Assembly: GCF_004331265.1 (NCBI RefSeq)
Contig: NZ_SJOO01000005.1
Span: 1 to 64,000 of the forward strand
Length of the DNA: 64,000 bases
From: Enterobacter wuhouensis
Lineage (GTDB): Bacteria > Pseudomonadota > Gammaproteobacteria > Enterobacterales > Enterobacteriaceae
Direction of reading: 5' to 3'
Position numbers and translations under genes: made by a program. Positions 8,215 through 22,253 of the stretch are shown here, in pieces. How positions within the stretch are numbered: position 1 is the stretch's first letter; the number at the start of each line of letters is the position of its first letter. The notes beneath the pieces are model-generated. The model saw only the letters and a program-made list of their open reading frames with translations, did no database searches and was not told where the DNA came from.

Positions 8215-8757
8215 ATGATACCGCAAATTGAAATTGTTCACGGCGATATAACGACGCAGCGCGTCGACGTGATCGTCAATGCTGCAAATTCTTCGCTGAT
8301 GGGCGGGGGCGGAGTGGATGGCGCTATTCACCGCGCTGCAGGACCGCAGCTGCTGGAGGCCTGTAAAACGGTGCGCCAGCAGCAGGGGGAATGTCCACCC
8401 GGGCATGCCGTTATTACGCTCGCAGGCGATCTTCCTGCAAAAGCGGTGATACATGCCGTCGGGCCGGTATGGCACGGTGGCGATCGGCACGAGGCGAGAA
8501 TTCTGGAAGACGCCTACCGAAACTGTCTGCGCCTTGCCGCCGACAACGGCTATAAAACGATGGCTTTTCCGGCCACCAGCACAGGGGTATACGGTTATCC
8601 CAAAGCGGCGGCGGCAGCGATTGCCATTGACACCGTTTACCGCTATTTATCCCTTAAGCCGATGCCTGAGAAGGTTTTCTTCGTCTGTTTCGATGAGGAA
8701 ACCACGCATATTTATCAGCAGCTGCTGGCAACGCGCAGGCAGGAGCTAGAGTCCTGA
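8215..8757 (+). CDS. ymdB: Macrodomain O-acetyl-ADP-ribose deacetylase YmdB
   Basis: Macrodomain protein that hydrolyses O-acetyl-ADP-ribose; in E. coli it also inhibits RNase III. It has 180 residues (E. coli 177). The ligand-binding signature [23 protein letters not shown] lies near residues 18-40, [14 protein letters not shown] in the middle, and [11 protein letters not shown] near residue 120 forms the phosphate loop. It is cytoplasmic and its terminator follows immediately. Confidence 0.95.
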   Translation: MIPQIEIVHGDITTQRVDVIVNAANSSLMGGGGVDGAIHRAAGPQLLEACKTVRQQQGECPPGHAVITLAGDLPAKAVIHAVGPVWHGGDRHEARILEDAYRNCLRLAADNGYKTMAFPATSTGVYGYPKAAAAAIAIDTVYRYLSLKPMPEKVFFVCFDEETTHIYQQLLATRRQELES

Positions 8758-8763
8758 CAGGCA

Positions 8764-8790
8764 AAAACGGCGCACCCGGTGCGCCGTTTT
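8764..8790. terminator. Bidirectional terminator between ymdB and opgC
   Basis: A 12-bp perfect stem AAAACGGCGCAC (8764-8775) and complement (8779-8790) with a CCG loop. It is placed between convergent ymdB and opgC and has T tracts in both directions. Confidence 0.88.
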
Positions 8791-8792
8791 CG

Positions 8793-9932
8793 TTATGAGG
8801 CTTTGGTCTGCGGTTTCCCGGAGAAGAGGAAGCGCAGCAGCGGGACCCGCAGATGGATCTCATAGAGCACAACGGCAATCCCAATAACAAACACCAGCCC
8901 GGTGAAGAAGCCCAGCGTATTGGACGCGATGTGCGGCGTAATGTAGGCTCCAAAGAACAGCGTCAGCGGGTGATGCACCAGATAAATAAACAGCGAGGCG
9001 TTGACAAAATAGGTCACCCGACTGGATTTAAAGTTCAGCAGGCGATGGCCCAGCGCAAACACCACATTGACCATCCACAGGCCGAGCAGCATCGTGATAA
9101 CGCTCTCCGTCTCGTACATCCAGGCGTCGCCGCTGCCATAGCGTTGATTCAGGAGATAGGCCGCAAAGGCAGCGGCGGCACCCGCGGTGCACCACGGTGA
9201 CGGCGTGGTAAACAGGGACTTCAGCTTAGGATAAACAAACGCCAGCGCCCCAATTAAGAAGAAGGGGATGTAGAACAGCGACTGCATCACGACAAAGTTA
9301 AACAGACCGTCGCTTAAAATCGGCGGATACACGATAAATAAGGTGCGTCTTACGGCCGCATACAGTATGCCCAACAGCAAAAAGAGTACGGACAGTTTGC
9401 CCAGCGTAATGTTGGCAAAGAAGGCGTCGGCCTTGCTGCTCAGGTGGCGGCGCAGTCGGCTGAAGATGACCAGGCTTACCGTCGTAAGCACAACCAGAAC
9501 CAACAGGAACCAGAGGTGCGACACCAGCTCCCACACCAGGGTGTTGTACTTTTCATAGAGCGAGAGGTTCGGCCAGTTTTCCGCTTTGCCCTTAACGTAC
9601 TGCAGCATGATGAACTGCGGCAGCGTTAACAGAGGAATGGCGGTCAGCATCGGAATGCCGACGCGCTCGACGCGCACCTTCCACCAGCGCTTGATCGGGT
9701 AGCGCAAAAACAGCATGTAGGAGAAATATCCTGAAATGACAAAAAACACCTGCATACGGAAGGCGTGGATAAAGTCATTAAACAGCGTGAGCCACCACGA
9801 AGGTTCAGGACTGTTTACATGCCAGGTGTGGCTGGAGTAGATCAAGGAAATGTGGAAGGGTATCCCCAACAGCATCAGCCATGCCCGGATCGAGTCGAGG
9901 AAATATTCACGTTCGGTTGGTGTTGTGCTCAT
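8793..9932 (-). CDS. opgC: Glucan succinyltransferase OpgC
   Basis: Inner-membrane acyltransferase that adds succinyl groups to osmoregulated periplasmic glucans. It has 379 residues (E. coli 385). It belongs to the acyltransferase-3 family, with about ten membrane helices and an N-terminal [20 protein letters not shown] motif whose His is typical of the family. [12 protein letters not shown] lies near the C-terminus. It is transcribed divergently from opgGH, which make the glucan backbone. Confidence 0.95.
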   Translation of the reverse strand: MSTTPTEREYFLDSIRAWLMLLGIPFHISLIYSSHTWHVNSPEPSWWLTLFNDFIHAFRMQVFFVISGYFSYMLFLRYPIKRWWKVRVERVGIPMLTAIPLLTLPQFIMLQYVKGKAENWPNLSLYEKYNTLVWELVSHLWFLLVLVVLTTVSLVIFSRLRRHLSSKADAFFANITLGKLSVLFLLLGILYAAVRRTLFIVYPPILSDGLFNFVVMQSLFYIPFFLIGALAFVYPKLKSLFTTPSPWCTAGAAAAFAAYLLNQRYGSGDAWMYETESVITMLLGLWMVNVVFALGHRLLNFKSSRVTYFVNASLFIYLVHHPLTLFFGAYITPHIASNTLGFFTGLVFVIGIAVVLYEIHLRVPLLRFLFSGKPQTKAS

Positions 9933-10127
9933 ATAACGTTGTGCATTCTCAGACTTTTCGTCTTATCCCTAAGACTCATAATGGTTACATTCGACGCCAA
10001 CCCTACACCAAGACCGACACCCTGTCTCCAGGATAAGCACGCAAAGTGAAAAGCGGGTTCTTTCATTTGCTTAATCCATGAGCCAGCGAGCTGAACAAAG
10101 CAGTGATAATGTTGTCGGATTGCCTGA

Positions 10128-14262
<4,135 letters not shown>

Positions 14263-14304
14263 GTTATTAAGCAGGGCGCGCGTGCGAAGCGCCGCCCGCC
14301 AAAT

Positions 14305-14335
14305 AAAATACCGGCTGTGAGGCCGGTATTTTTTT
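14305..14335 (+). terminator. Terminator of opgGH
   Basis: Stem AATACCGGC (14307-14315) and GCCGGTATT (14322-14330) with a TGTGAG loop, extendable by two A-T pairs and followed by a T tract. Confidence 0.87.
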
Positions 14336-14346
14336 AGAGGTTACAG

Positions 14347-14574
14347 ATGAGAATAGTCATCGTTGTCCTGATGGCATGCCTGCTCAGCGGCTGCGGCAGC
14401 ATTATCAGCCGCACGATACCGGGGCAGGGGCACGGCAATCAGTATTACCCGGGCGTGAAATGGGACGTGCGCGACTCGGCATGGCGCTACCTCACCGTGC
14501 TCGATCTGCCGTTCTCGCTCATATTCGATACGTTACTGCTTCCCATCGATGCCAGCCACGGACCCTATGAGTAA
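14347..14574 (+). CDS. yceK: DUF1375 lipoprotein YceK
   Basis: A 75-residue predicted outer-membrane lipoprotein of unknown role, the same length as E. coli YceK. The lipobox LLSGC ends the signal peptide and gives a mature N-terminus CGSIISRTIPGQGHG. Conserved blocks YYPGVKWDVRDSAWRY and LDLPFSLIFDTLLLPID fill the rest. It is convergent with msyB and the two stop codons abut with no intervening base or hairpin. Confidence 0.93.
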   Translation: MRIVIVVLMACLLSGCGSIISRTIPGQGHGNQYYPGVKWDVRDSAWRYLTVLDLPFSLIFDTLLLPIDASHGPYE

Positions 14575-14949
14575 TTAACGCTCATCCCACTCATCCGCCG
14601 CGGTTTGGCCTTCTTCCGTGTCCAGCGGCGGCTCGAGCTGAAATTCACCCTCATCCCATTCATGGAGGGTATTTTCCTCCATCCACTCCTGGCGAAGCTC
14701 AATTTCGTCATAGTCGCCGTCGAAGACGGCCTGCGCGCCTTCGCCGCTCACCATCGGCAAACATTCGCCTTCTTCACCATCGTCAGCAAAGAATTCGGCC
14801 TGCCACATGATATCCCCGTCCTGCAGGACGTATTTTTGGATATTCAGCTGCTGTACGTTTGCGTCTTCTTCCTCAATGCCGGGATTATTGGCAAGGAACT
14901 CTTCGCGAGCAGCGTCAATCGCTTCTTCCAGCGTGGCGTACATGGTCAT
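14575..14949 (-). CDS. msyB: Acidic protein MsyB
   Basis: Very acidic 124-residue cytoplasmic protein, same length as E. coli MsyB, known as a multicopy suppressor of secY and secA temperature-sensitive mutants. Acidic runs (NNPGIEEEDANV, DDGEEGE, DGDYDEIELRQEWMEEN, DTEEGQTAADEWDER) dominate. In E. coli expression is RpoS-linked; no specific promoter was assigned here. Whether it acts as a chaperone mimic of acidic SecB-like character is inference from the literature. Confidence 0.94.
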   Translation of the reverse strand: MTMYATLEEAIDAAREEFLANNPGIEEEDANVQQLNIQKYVLQDGDIMWQAEFFADDGEEGECLPMVSGEGAQAVFDGDYDEIELRQEWMEENTLHEWDEGEFQLEPPLDTEEGQTAADEWDER

Positions 14950-15046
14950 TGGTGTCTCCCTGTTTTCCTGATGGTTTCAGGGAAAGAATAGCTGAATATC
15001 AGATTCTGCAAGTATGAAGATGAAAATAAGCGATGGTAGATTTGTC

Positions 15047-16264
15047 TTATTCAGGTACGGGACGTAACGCCCGGGATAAACTGAACCACGAATAGAGGGC
15101 ATTAAACAGGACGACGCCAGCGGTGACGATAAATACGGCGCGGAAACCGAAGCTGGCGGAAACGGCCGCCCCAACCAACGGCCCGGTAACGTTGCCGATA
15201 TCACGGAATGACTGGTTGTAGCTAAAGATACGTCCGGCGATTTGGTTGGTTGAATTATAAACCAGCAGCGTCTGGACAGCCGGTAATAACGCGCCGTCAG
15301 CCGCCCCGAGCAAGAAGCGCAGCAGCCCAAGCTGCCACGGTGTTTGCACCATCGACATTGGAACAAGCAGGATAACGGAAATCACCAGGGCGCAAATCAG
15401 GATTTTTTCCGGGCCAACGCGGTCGCCCAGTTTCCCCAGCCGTGGTGCGCTGAGGAGCGCCGCCACGCCGGGCACGGAGGCAATGAGCCCGCTGATAAAC
15501 GCGATATTGCTGACGTTGCCAGCCAGATCGCGCACGTACAGCGTCAAAATGGGCGCGATGGAACCGGTCGCAACCTGAATGATCATCGTCGTGATAAACA
15601 GGCTCAGCACCAGCCTGGGGTTCTTCAGCGAGCTCAGCACGTCCCGGGCGTGAAGCATCTCTTTCTTAGGCACCGGGATAAAGATTTCACGGATACAAAG
15701 CAGCGTGACGATAAAGCAAAGAAATAAGACGCTGGCAGTGATGAAAAAGACAGGCCGTAAGCCATAGGTATCAGCCAGTAATCCGCCGGCAAGCGGCCCC
15801 AGCAGCGCGCCGCTCACGCCGCCGGTTGATAAGGTACCGAGCGCCCAGCCGCTTTTATGTCGCGGGATTTGCGTGGCGATCAGGGCATTGGCGTTGGGGA
15901 TAAATCCACCCAGCAGACCCAGCAGCGCGCGTAATATCAGGAACTGCCAGACGTTCTGCGCCACCCCCATCAATGCCATAATGATGGCCATCCCCAGCGC
16001 CGAGCGCAGCAGCATAATTTTGCGTCCTTTTCGGTCGGCAAGGCCGCCCCAGAAGGGGGAAGCAATCGCCGAGAACAAAAAGGTGATGCTGAACACCAGG
16101 CCAGACCACATGTTAAGCGAGCTGTGGCCCGTCACGCCCAGCTGTTCAACGTAGAGAGGCAGAAAAGGCATGACCAGGCTAAACGCCGCGCCCGTGAGAA
16201 AACAGCCGAGCCAGGCAACCGCGAGGTTGCGTTTCCAGTTTATGGGGGCATCTGAGGGTGACAT
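15047..16264 (-). CDS. mdtG: Multidrug efflux MFS transporter MdtG
   Basis: Proton-driven DHA1-family exporter of 12 helices; in E. coli it confers fosfomycin and deoxycholate resistance and belongs to the MarA/SoxS/Rob regulon. The start at 16264 ([13 protein letters not shown]) gives 405 residues (E. coli 408); an ATG four codons upstream at 16276 is possible. Motif A ([14 protein letters not shown]) lies near residue 75 and motif C ([18 protein letters not shown]) in helix 5. I could not assign a marbox confidently upstream. Confidence 0.93.
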   Translation of the reverse strand: MSPSDAPINWKRNLAVAWLGCFLTGAAFSLVMPFLPLYVEQLGVTGHSSLNMWSGLVFSITFLFSAIASPFWGGLADRKGRKIMLLRSALGMAIIMALMGVAQNVWQFLILRALLGLLGGFIPNANALIATQIPRHKSGWALGTLSTGGVSGALLGPLAGGLLADTYGLRPVFFITASVLFLCFIVTLLCIREIFIPVPKKEMLHARDVLSSLKNPRLVLSLFITTMIIQVATGSIAPILTLYVRDLAGNVSNIAFISGLIASVPGVAALLSAPRLGKLGDRVGPEKILICALVISVILLVPMSMVQTPWQLGLLRFLLGAADGALLPAVQTLLVYNSTNQIAGRIFSYNQSFRDIGNVTGPLVGAAVSASFGFRAVFIVTAGVVLFNALYSWFSLSRALRPVPE

Positions 16265-16371
16265 AACTATCCGCATAACGAGGTGCAGGGCACCATGAAT
16301 GATGGAGTAATAAGCCTGCTAATTATGCGCCTGGGTTATGATTGCCGCAATGAGGGGGAGCTTTTAAAGCT

Positions 16372-16400
16372 AAAAGAGCATGCGGCCAGCAGGCCGCATG
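16372..16400 (-). terminator. Terminator of lpxL
   Basis: On the minus strand a 9-bp perfect stem (CATGCGGCC at 16379-16387 with its complement 16392-16400) is followed by GCTCTTTT, just after the lpxL stop. Confidence 0.7.
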
Positions 16401-16404
16401 GGGA

Positions 16405-17331
16405 TCAGTAACGAGACGGCACGCCTTCAGGGCGGGTCTTAAAACGACGGTGCAGCCACATGTACTGCTCAGGGGCGAGCATAATGCACTTTTCGACAAT
16501 GCCGTTCATCCAGCGCGCGGTGGTTTCAGCATCATCCAGCGGTGGGGTAAGCTCCGGTTCAAGCATGATCAGCTGATAGCCTGAACCATCCGGCTTGCGG
16601 CGCGGGACGAAAGGAACAATGGCGGCTTTGGACATTCGCGCCAGCATCCAGGTACCGGAGGTGGTTGCCGCCTCGTCAACCGCAAAGAAGGGAACAAACA
16701 CGCTCGCCTGCGGGCCGTAGTCGTGATCGGGGGCATACCATACCACTTCACCGGATTTGAGGGCGCGGATCATGCCCTTCAGGTCCTTACGATCGATCAT
16801 GCTTTTGTTCGAGCGCATGCGGCCGTTGGTCTGGATTAAGTCGATCACGGGATTGTCATTCGGCCTGTAGACGCCAATACCCGGTGCCTGCATGCCAAAC
16901 ATGCGTGCGCCAATCTCCAGGGTCAGAAAGTGTACACCAATCAGCAGTACGCCGGTTTGATTCGCCTGAAGCGTATGCACGGGCTCCATGCCGGTTCCGG
17001 CTACTTCGGTCCAGCGCGCCATGCGTTTGTCTGACCAGAACCAGGCCATCCCGGTTTCCATCAGCCCCATGCCTACGGATTCGAAATTCTTCGTGACCAT
17101 TTCATGACGTTCCGCTTCGCTCATCTGCGGGAAGCACAGCTCAAGGTTGCGGTAAGAAATTCTGGCGCGACGTTTCATCAACTTTTGCGCGATATGGCCT
17201 AAACCTTTACCCAGGCGGAATATGACAGGGTAAGGGAGTTGTACAAGAAGCCATAAGAATCCGATGCCTGTCCAGGTTATCCAATAGCGGGGATGCAAGA
17301 GAGAGGCAGTAAATTTCGGTAACTGGGTCAT
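16405..17331 (-). CDS. lpxL: Lipid A lauroyltransferase LpxL
   Basis: Inner-membrane acyltransferase that moves laurate from acyl-ACP to Kdo2-lipid IVA in lipid A synthesis. The start at 17331 ([17 protein letters not shown]) has a good AGGAAAG ribosome-binding site and gives 308 residues (E. coli 306); a start 20 codons upstream is not supported. One N-terminal membrane helix anchors it. The catalytic H-x4-E motif is HFLTLE near residue 135, and YAPDHDYGP follows later. A small insertion ([16 protein letters not shown]) accounts for the length difference. Confidence 0.96.
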   Translation of the reverse strand: MTQLPKFTASLLHPRYWITWTGIGFLWLLVQLPYPVIFRLGKGLGHIAQKLMKRRARISYRNLELCFPQMSEAERHEMVTKNFESVGMGLMETGMAWFWSDKRMARWTEVAGTGMEPVHTLQANQTGVLLIGVHFLTLEIGARMFGMQAPGIGVYRPNDNPVIDLIQTNGRMRSNKSMIDRKDLKGMIRALKSGEVVWYAPDHDYGPQASVFVPFFAVDEAATTSGTWMLARMSKAAIVPFVPRRKPDGSGYQLIMLEPELTPPLDDAETTARWMNGIVEKCIMLAPEQYMWLHRRFKTRPEGVPSRY

Positions 17332-17550
17332 GTCTTTCCTGTGTTCTGACGTCCTGTTTGGGCATTGTCTCATTTTTTGAGGCAGAGCCAAAATGTCTCA
17401 CTTCGAAATGTGCATGAATGCAGCACATGTTAATCCTGATAAATCAGACCGTGTGAAATGTAGCGTAAATTGTGTGGATGTAAATTAACTTTGTTTGCTA
17501 TATGATGCCGACCGATTTTATTTCTCTCACGATTGCAGGACTCGTACACC

Positions 17551-18600
17551 ATGCCAGTGTTACACAACCGCGTATCGAATGAGATGTTGAAGGCGCGCAT
17601 GTTGGCCGAAACCGAACCGCGCACGACCATCTCGTTCTACAAATATTTTACTATCCACGATCCGCAGGCGACCCGTGATGCCCTCTACCAGGCATTCACC
17701 TCGCTGAATGTTTTCGGGCGCGTCTACCTGGCGCATGAAGGCATCAATGCGCAGATTAGCGTTCCTGAAAGCAAAGTCAGCGACTTCCGCGATACCCTTT
17801 ACGGCTTCGACCCGGCGCTGAACGGCGTGCGGCTGAACGTTGCCCTGGATGATGACGGGAAATCGTTCTGGGTACTGCGCATGAAAGTGCGCGAGCGCAT
17901 CGTGGCGGATGGTATTGACGACCCGAGCTTTAACGCTGCCGATGTCGGTGAGTATCTGAAAGCCGCTGAGGTGAACGCGATGCTGGACGATCCGGACGCC
18001 GTGTTCATCGACATGCGCAACCACTACGAGTATGAAGTGGGGCATTTTGAGAACGCGATGGAAATCCCGGCCGATACCTTCCGCGAGCAGTTGCCAAAAG
18101 CCGTTGAGATGATGCAGGAACATAAAGATAAAAAAATCGTTATGTACTGCACCGGCGGTATCCGCTGCGAGAAGGCCAGCGCGTGGATGAAACATAACGG
18201 TTTCAACAAGGTTTGGCACATCGAAGGCGGCATTATCGAGTACGCGCGACGTGCGCGTGAGCAAGGTTTACCGGTGCGCTTTATCGGTAAAAACTTTGTC
18301 TTTGATGAGCGCATGGGCGAGCGTATTTCAGACGACATCATCTCGCATTGCCACCAGTGCGGTGCGCTGTGCGATACCCATACCAACTGCAAGAATGATG
18401 GTTGCCATCTGCTCTTTATCCAGTGCCCGGCTTGCGCTGAGAAGTTTAACGACTGCTGCAGCGAGTTGTGCAGCGAGGAGAGCGTACTGCCTGAAGAAGA
18501 GCAGCGCCGCCGCCGTGCGGGGCGTGAAAACGGGAATAAGATTTTCAATAAATCCCGTGGCCGACTGAATACCAAACTGGGCATTCCTGACCCCGAGTAA
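17551..18600 (+). CDS. trhO: tRNA U34 hydroxylase TrhO (YceA)
   Basis: Rhodanese-family enzyme that uses oxygen to make 5-hydroxyuridine at tRNA position 34. The start at 17551 follows GCAGGA and gives 349 residues (E. coli 350). An N-terminal acylphosphatase-like region ([12 protein letters not shown]) precedes the rhodanese domain with [16 protein letters not shown] and the active-site loop [13 protein letters not shown]-terminal Cys cluster ([33 protein letters not shown]) probably binds metal. It diverges from lpxL. Confidence 0.95.
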   Translation: MPVLHNRVSNEMLKARMLAETEPRTTISFYKYFTIHDPQATRDALYQAFTSLNVFGRVYLAHEGINAQISVPESKVSDFRDTLYGFDPALNGVRLNVALDDDGKSFWVLRMKVRERIVADGIDDPSFNAADVGEYLKAAEVNAMLDDPDAVFIDMRNHYEYEVGHFENAMEIPADTFREQLPKAVEMMQEHKDKKIVMYCTGGIRCEKASAWMKHNGFNKVWHIEGGIIEYARRAREQGLPVRFIGKNFVFDERMGERISDDIISHCHQCGALCDTHTNCKNDGCHLLFIQCPACAEKFNDCCSELCSEESVLPEEEQRRRRAGRENGNKIFNKSRGRLNTKLGIPDPE

Positions 18601-18605
18601 AGACA

Positions 18606-18636
18606 ACGCCCGGCAGTTAATTCTGCCGGGCGTGTT
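18606..18636. terminator. Hairpin between convergent trhO and yceI
   Basis: An 11-bp perfect stem ACGCCCGGCAG (18606-18616) and complement (18623-18633) with a TTAATT loop. The T tract is short, so termination is likely but less certain. Confidence 0.7.
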
Positions 18637-18638
18637 AA

Positions 18639-19217
18639 TTACGACTTCTGCTGAACCCCTTCCACGGAAATAACCAACTCGACATCCTGGGATGCCGGGC
18701 CTAAATCCGTCGTGATATTAAAATCTTTCAGATGAATTTTACCCGTGGCTTCAAAGCCAGCCCGCTTGCCTCCCCACGGATCGTCACCCTGACCGATTAA
18801 TTTAGCGTCAAGGGTGACGGGTTTCGTGACGCCGTTAAGGGTCAGGTTGCCGGTAATATCCAGCTTGTCGCCCTCTTTTTTCACGCCGGTGGACGTAAAT
18901 GTAGCCTGCGGGAATTTCGCCACATTCAGGAACTCTGCGCTGCGCAAATGTTTGTCGCGTTCTGCGTGATTGGTGTCAACGCTGTTGGTATTAATGGTCA
19001 CGTTCACCTTATCGGCTGCCGGATCTTTCTCGTCGAAGCTGAATGTCCCGTCGAAGTCTTTAAAGGTACCGTACAACCAGCTATATCCCAGATGCTGAAT
19101 ACGGAAATTGACGAAGGCATGCTGTCCTTCTTTATCAATTTTATAATCAGCAGCCACGACTGAGCCGGCGGTGAAAAGCAGAGAACCTAATGCGATCCCT
19201 AACAGTTGTTTTTTCAT
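18639..19217 (-). CDS. yceI: Periplasmic YceI-family isoprenoid-binding protein
   Basis: Periplasmic lipocalin-like protein of the YceI family, which binds long isoprenoids such as polyprenyl quinones; in E. coli it is base-induced and sigma-E linked. It has 192 residues (E. coli 191). The signal peptide ends SVVAA, followed by [24 protein letters not shown]. The beta-barrel strands include [10 protein letters not shown] and [21 protein letters not shown]. It abuts yceJ directly, so the two form one operon. Confidence 0.94.
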   Translation of the reverse strand: MKKQLLGIALGSLLFTAGSVVAADYKIDKEGQHAFVNFRIQHLGYSWLYGTFKDFDGTFSFDEKDPAADKVNVTINTNSVDTNHAERDKHLRSAEFLNVAKFPQATFTSTGVKKEGDKLDITGNLTLNGVTKPVTLDAKLIGQGDDPWGGKRAGFEATGKIHLKDFNITTDLGPASQDVELVISVEGVQQKS

Positions 19218-19784
19218 TTATGCTCCAGAGTCAACTGACGAACGGCCAAGCATGCGCTTTAGCGTATCGTCTTTATCGATGAAATGGTGTTTGAGGGCGG
19301 CAAGGCCGTGCAGCGCTGACAGGATCACAACGCTCCATGCCAGCCAGAGATGAACAACGCCCGCAGCGTCTGCCTGGGAACCTGCATCGGCGAAGGTTGC
19401 CGGAACGTCGAAAAGGCCAAAGACGCTAACGGGCTTGCCGTCTGCGGTTGAAATAAGGTAGCCGCTAATCAGAATGGCGAAGAGAAGAACGTAGAGCATG
19501 ACATGGGCGGCAACGGCACTCAGGCGCGTAAGTTTACCGTGATTGCGTGGCGCGCCAGGCGGCGGAGAAATTCGTCGCCACAATACGCGGAAAACCAGGC
19601 CCATCATTAGCAGGACGCCAATGCTTTTATGCAACTCGGGTGCCTGATGATACCAGCCATCATAATAGCTGAGCGTCACCATCCAAAGCCCAAGCCCGAA
19701 CATTCCATATACGGCAAGCGCAAATATCCAGTGCAAGCCTATGGATATTATTCCGTATCGATGGGGAGAGTTTCGCAATTGCAT
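19218..19784 (-). CDS. yceJ: Cytochrome b561 family protein YceJ
   Basis: Inner-membrane di-heme cytochrome b561, a predicted ubiquinone/superoxide-linked electron carrier. The start at 19784 (MQLRNSPHRYGIISIGLHW) gives 188 residues, the E. coli length; upstream starts at 19796 or 19844 are less likely. Four membrane helices carry the heme-ligand histidines (LHWIF, ELHKSIG, VHLWLAW and ALHGLAALKHHF). The stop codon touches the yceI ATG. Its partner YceI may carry the quinone. Confidence 0.92.
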   Translation of the reverse strand: MQLRNSPHRYGIISIGLHWIFALAVYGMFGLGLWMVTLSYYDGWYHQAPELHKSIGVLLMMGLVFRVLWRRISPPPGAPRNHGKLTRLSAVAAHVMLYVLLFAILISGYLISTADGKPVSVFGLFDVPATFADAGSQADAAGVVHLWLAWSVVILSALHGLAALKHHFIDKDDTLKRMLGRSSVDSGA

Positions 19785-20000
19785 AAAGATTACCATTCTC
19801 AATATTAGAACAGTCAAAATGAACGGGGAGAAACAATATTGCAACTGAAATAAATAGATAATGATTTTTATTTTATTTATTTCAGCGAATTTGAAAAGGA
19901 TCCGGGAAGGTAATTCAGCAGCTTCGAGGAAGAGGTATATTCAGACGTTGGCGCGATTAAATAAAATTAAAGTAATGTCAATAACTGTCAGCTTTCGCTT

Positions 20001-20114
20001 TCAATAAAATACAATGTATATAAAGTCAATGATTGCCAGTAGCGCCCACAATAAAATATAGAGCATAAAATGCTCACGAATATTATTGATGAGGAAGCCA
20101 ACGATCCTGCGCAT
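20001..20114 (-). CDS. yceO: Micro-ORF YceO, 37-residue membrane peptide
   Basis: A short minus-strand ORF starting [16 protein letters not shown] and continuing with a hydrophobic helix ending IDFIYIVFY. It lines up with the C-terminal 37 residues of E. coli YceO (46 residues), including the identical [12 protein letters not shown] four bases before the ATG is a good ribosome-binding site, and an in-frame stop lies just upstream, so the longer E. coli start does not exist here. It occupies the yceO position between yceJ and solA. E. coli yceO mutants are reported to affect biofilm and acid response; its function is unknown. Confidence 0.75.
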   Translation of the reverse strand: MRRIVGFLINNIREHFMLYILLWALLAIIDFIYIVFY

Positions 20115-20173
20115 AACGCTCCATTATCATGTGCGAAGAAAATGGCCCCGGACCGTCCGGAGCCAGGAAAGGA

Positions 20174-21292
20174 TTATCCGTTAAAACGGGCGAGGGAGAA
20201 GGGAGTCAGATCAAACTGCGGTTCAACACCCTGAGCAAACTGTGCGGCAATTTCACCCAGAACGGAGGCAAACTTGAAGCCGTGACCGCTCAGGCCGGTG
20301 ATGAGCAGCGTATTGTCATGCCCGGGCAGGGTATCGATAATAAAGTCTTCATCCGGCGTATTGTCATACGTACAGGCCGCGCCGTAGAGCAAGCCCCCTA
20401 CGCCTGGCAGAATATTGCGCAGGAAAGAGAATGCTTCGGAACCATCCTGAGGGTAGTCGCCGAAGGGTTTGCGCTCTTCAGGTGAAGAGACGATCTGCCC
20501 GCCGTTGTGTTTGCCGATCTTCAGCGCGTCCTTCTCGGAAGGGAAACCGTAAAATTGCTCGCCATTGGGCAGTTCGCCGGTAAACGCCGGGAATTTGTTT
20601 TGGCTGCTGTAACGGCCGTCTGACTGGAACCAGGAGAATACCTTACGTACGGGCTGTACGGGCAGGTTAGGCACGAGTCGGGTGACCCAGGTTCCCGCGC
20701 TAATCAGGAGACGAGATGCAGAGTAGTCCCCGTCCTGTGTAGTGACCGTCACGCCGTCAGCATCATGCGTAATGGCGTCCACCGCGCAGTTAAAAAGCTG
20801 CGCGCAGCCCGCTTTTGCGGCAAGATCGATCCAGGTTTTGATGGCGGTTTCGCAGTGGAGCACGCCGGAGTTGGCTTCAAACAGGCCGATATAATCCTGC
20901 GGAACGGTAATTTCCGGCCAGCGTTTCATGATGGCCGAAGCGTCAAGGCGCTCCACGTCGAGGTTAAACGCTTTTGCGCTATGTTCGACGTTGGCGAGGA
21001 ACTCAGAGGTGGACGGGCCAAGGTTGATAACGCCCGTACGCTCGAAAATACGCTCTTCGGTCAGTTTCGCCAGTTCATCCCATAGCGTCTGCGCGCGCAG
21101 TACCAGCGGAACATAGCGTTCACCCTCACCGTAGGCATGACGAATCAGTCTGGTATCACCGTGGTGGCTGCCTTCCGAATGCGGCGGCAGGTGGGCATCA
21201 ATCATCAGGACCTTCAGACCTGCTTGTGTCGCATAATAACCGGCGGCAGAACCTACTGAGCCGCTGCCAATAATGATTAAATCGTATTTCAT
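20174..21292 (-). CDS. solA: N-methyl-L-tryptophan oxidase SolA
   Basis: Flavoprotein of the monomeric sarcosine oxidase family that oxidatively demethylates N-methyltryptophan, giving formaldehyde and hydrogen peroxide. It has 372 residues, as in E. coli. The FAD Rossmann motif [12 protein letters not shown] lies near residue 9, [17 protein letters not shown] near 41, and the covalent flavin Cys in [15 protein letters not shown] near 308. It is cytoplasmic and apparently monocistronic. Confidence 0.95.
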   Translation of the reverse strand: MKYDLIIIGSGSVGSAAGYYATQAGLKVLMIDAHLPPHSEGSHHGDTRLIRHAYGEGERYVPLVLRAQTLWDELAKLTEERIFERTGVINLGPSTSEFLANVEHSAKAFNLDVERLDASAIMKRWPEITVPQDYIGLFEANSGVLHCETAIKTWIDLAAKAGCAQLFNCAVDAITHDADGVTVTTQDGDYSASRLLISAGTWVTRLVPNLPVQPVRKVFSWFQSDGRYSSQNKFPAFTGELPNGEQFYGFPSEKDALKIGKHNGGQIVSSPEERKPFGDYPQDGSEAFSFLRNILPGVGGLLYGAACTYDNTPDEDFIIDTLPGHDNTLLITGLSGHGFKFASVLGEIAAQFAQGVEPQFDLTPFSLARFNG

Positions 21293-21360
21293 CTGTATCT
21301 CTCACACTCACGCTTTGTTAGCAGAGTAATTAACAACCGGGGGAGATACAAGGGAGAAAT

Positions 21361-21384
21361 AAATAAGGCACCCCGGGGGTGCCT
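21361..21384 (-). terminator. Hairpin downstream of bssS
   Basis: On the minus strand a GC-rich stem AGGCACC...GGTGCCT (21366-21384) is followed by TTATTTATTT. The loop could be five bases (CCGGG). It lies between the bssS stop and the solA start. Confidence 0.6.
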
Positions 21385-21408
21385 GTTGAGTGAAAAATGG
21401 GCATGAGA

Positions 21409-21663
21409 TTAATGCCGTTTATACTCATTTTCCTGATAGTCGCCAGATTCTATTTTTGCGATGCCTGCTTCTAAAATAGAAATAAACTGACGAGCGACGT
21501 CTGTCGTAAGCCACAGCGTCTGTCCAACTTCCGCTTCCTCACGGTTGAGTTGATTTGGGGTCTGGTAGTGCAAACGCAGCATCAGCGCATCGTAGCTATC
21601 TACGGTACTGATATCCCAGCCGACCAGCGGGTGGGTCTGGATGACTTCGCTATTCTTTTCCAT
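21409..21663 (-). CDS. bssS: Biofilm regulator BssS
   Basis: An 84-residue cytoplasmic protein, the same length as E. coli BssS (YceP), reported to affect biofilm formation through indole and AI-2 signalling. Conserved blocks are THPLVGWDISTVDSYDALML and VGQTLWLTTDVARQFISILE. No DNA-binding motif is evident, so its mechanism is unknown. A 270-bp gap separates it from dinI. Confidence 0.93.
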   Translation of the reverse strand: MEKNSEVIQTHPLVGWDISTVDSYDALMLRLHYQTPNQLNREEAEVGQTLWLTTDVARQFISILEAGIAKIESGDYQENEYKRH

Positions 21664-21886
21664 TATAACCCCCTTAATGCGTGTTAGAAGACAACGGCTT
21701 GAGGTTCAATGCATGTTTTTCTGAAAGCATCTTCAGTATACAAGTAATAAGGGTTCCTAAGGGAAAAATAAACAGCTAGCAACACATTTTTCTGTCTTTT
21801 AGGATAATTAGAACAATAAAACACCGTCTTGTTCACGATTTTCTAAGAAGAAGCTGAAATAATTTGAACTTATGGCTGGCGGGATC

Positions 21887-21909
21887 AAAAAAAGCCGGGG
21901 CGACCCGGC
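21887..21909 (-). terminator. Terminator of dinI
   Basis: On the minus strand GCCGGG (complement at 21904-21909) pairs with CCCGGC (21894-21899) around a four-base loop and runs into a T tract. It lies shortly after the dinI stop. Confidence 0.85.
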
Positions 21910-21933
21910 AAAAAACACAATGAGGGAGCAAAT

Positions 21934-22179
21934 TTAATCTGTTATGAACCAGTCGTCGGCGCTTTCCCAGGTTTCCTGCAGGATTTCGCTGATGCGGTCT
22001 TTGTCTTCTTTCGCTCCGCCGATGACGGAGAGGTTGTTTGCCGTGGCGTAGCGCACGGTGACGGCGCTGTCGTTCTGCGGAAAGGTATTATGGATACGAC
22101 GGGATAACTCACCCGCCAGCGCATCGAGTGCGCCGGCAGGTAATACGGTTGTTTTGGCTACGGTGACTTCAATACGCAT
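21934..22179 (-). CDS. dinI: DNA damage-inducible protein DinI
   Basis: Small SOS protein that stabilises RecA filaments and damps UmuD cleavage. It has 81 residues, as in E. coli. The sequence MRIEVTVAKTTVLPAGALDALAGELSRRI begins the fold, and the acidic C-terminal helix ISEILQETWESADDWFI mimics DNA to bind RecA. A perfect LexA box lies 21 bp before the start, so SOS control is expected. Confidence 0.96.
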   Translation of the reverse strand: MRIEVTVAKTTVLPAGALDALAGELSRRIHNTFPQNDSAVTVRYATANNLSVIGGAKEDKDRISEILQETWESADDWFITD

Positions 22180-22200
22180 AAATGCCCCCTGTGTAATATA

Positions 22201-22216
22201 CTGTTTATATATACAG
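22201..22216 (-). promoter_or_regulatory. LexA box of dinI
   Basis: CTGT-TTATATAT-ACAG matches the SOS consensus CTGT-N8-ACAG exactly, with the AT-rich alternating centre of strong LexA sites. It is palindromic in its key bases and lies upstream of dinI on the minus strand. Confidence 0.92.
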
Positions 22217-22253
22217 GTAATCTGTCAAATTGGCAACAAGGGGCGTTGATTAT

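Noticed and set aside
16265..16371. MarA/SoxS/Rob box upstream of mdtG
   Set aside because: Expected from E. coli, but no stretch matched the degenerate consensus well enough to report.
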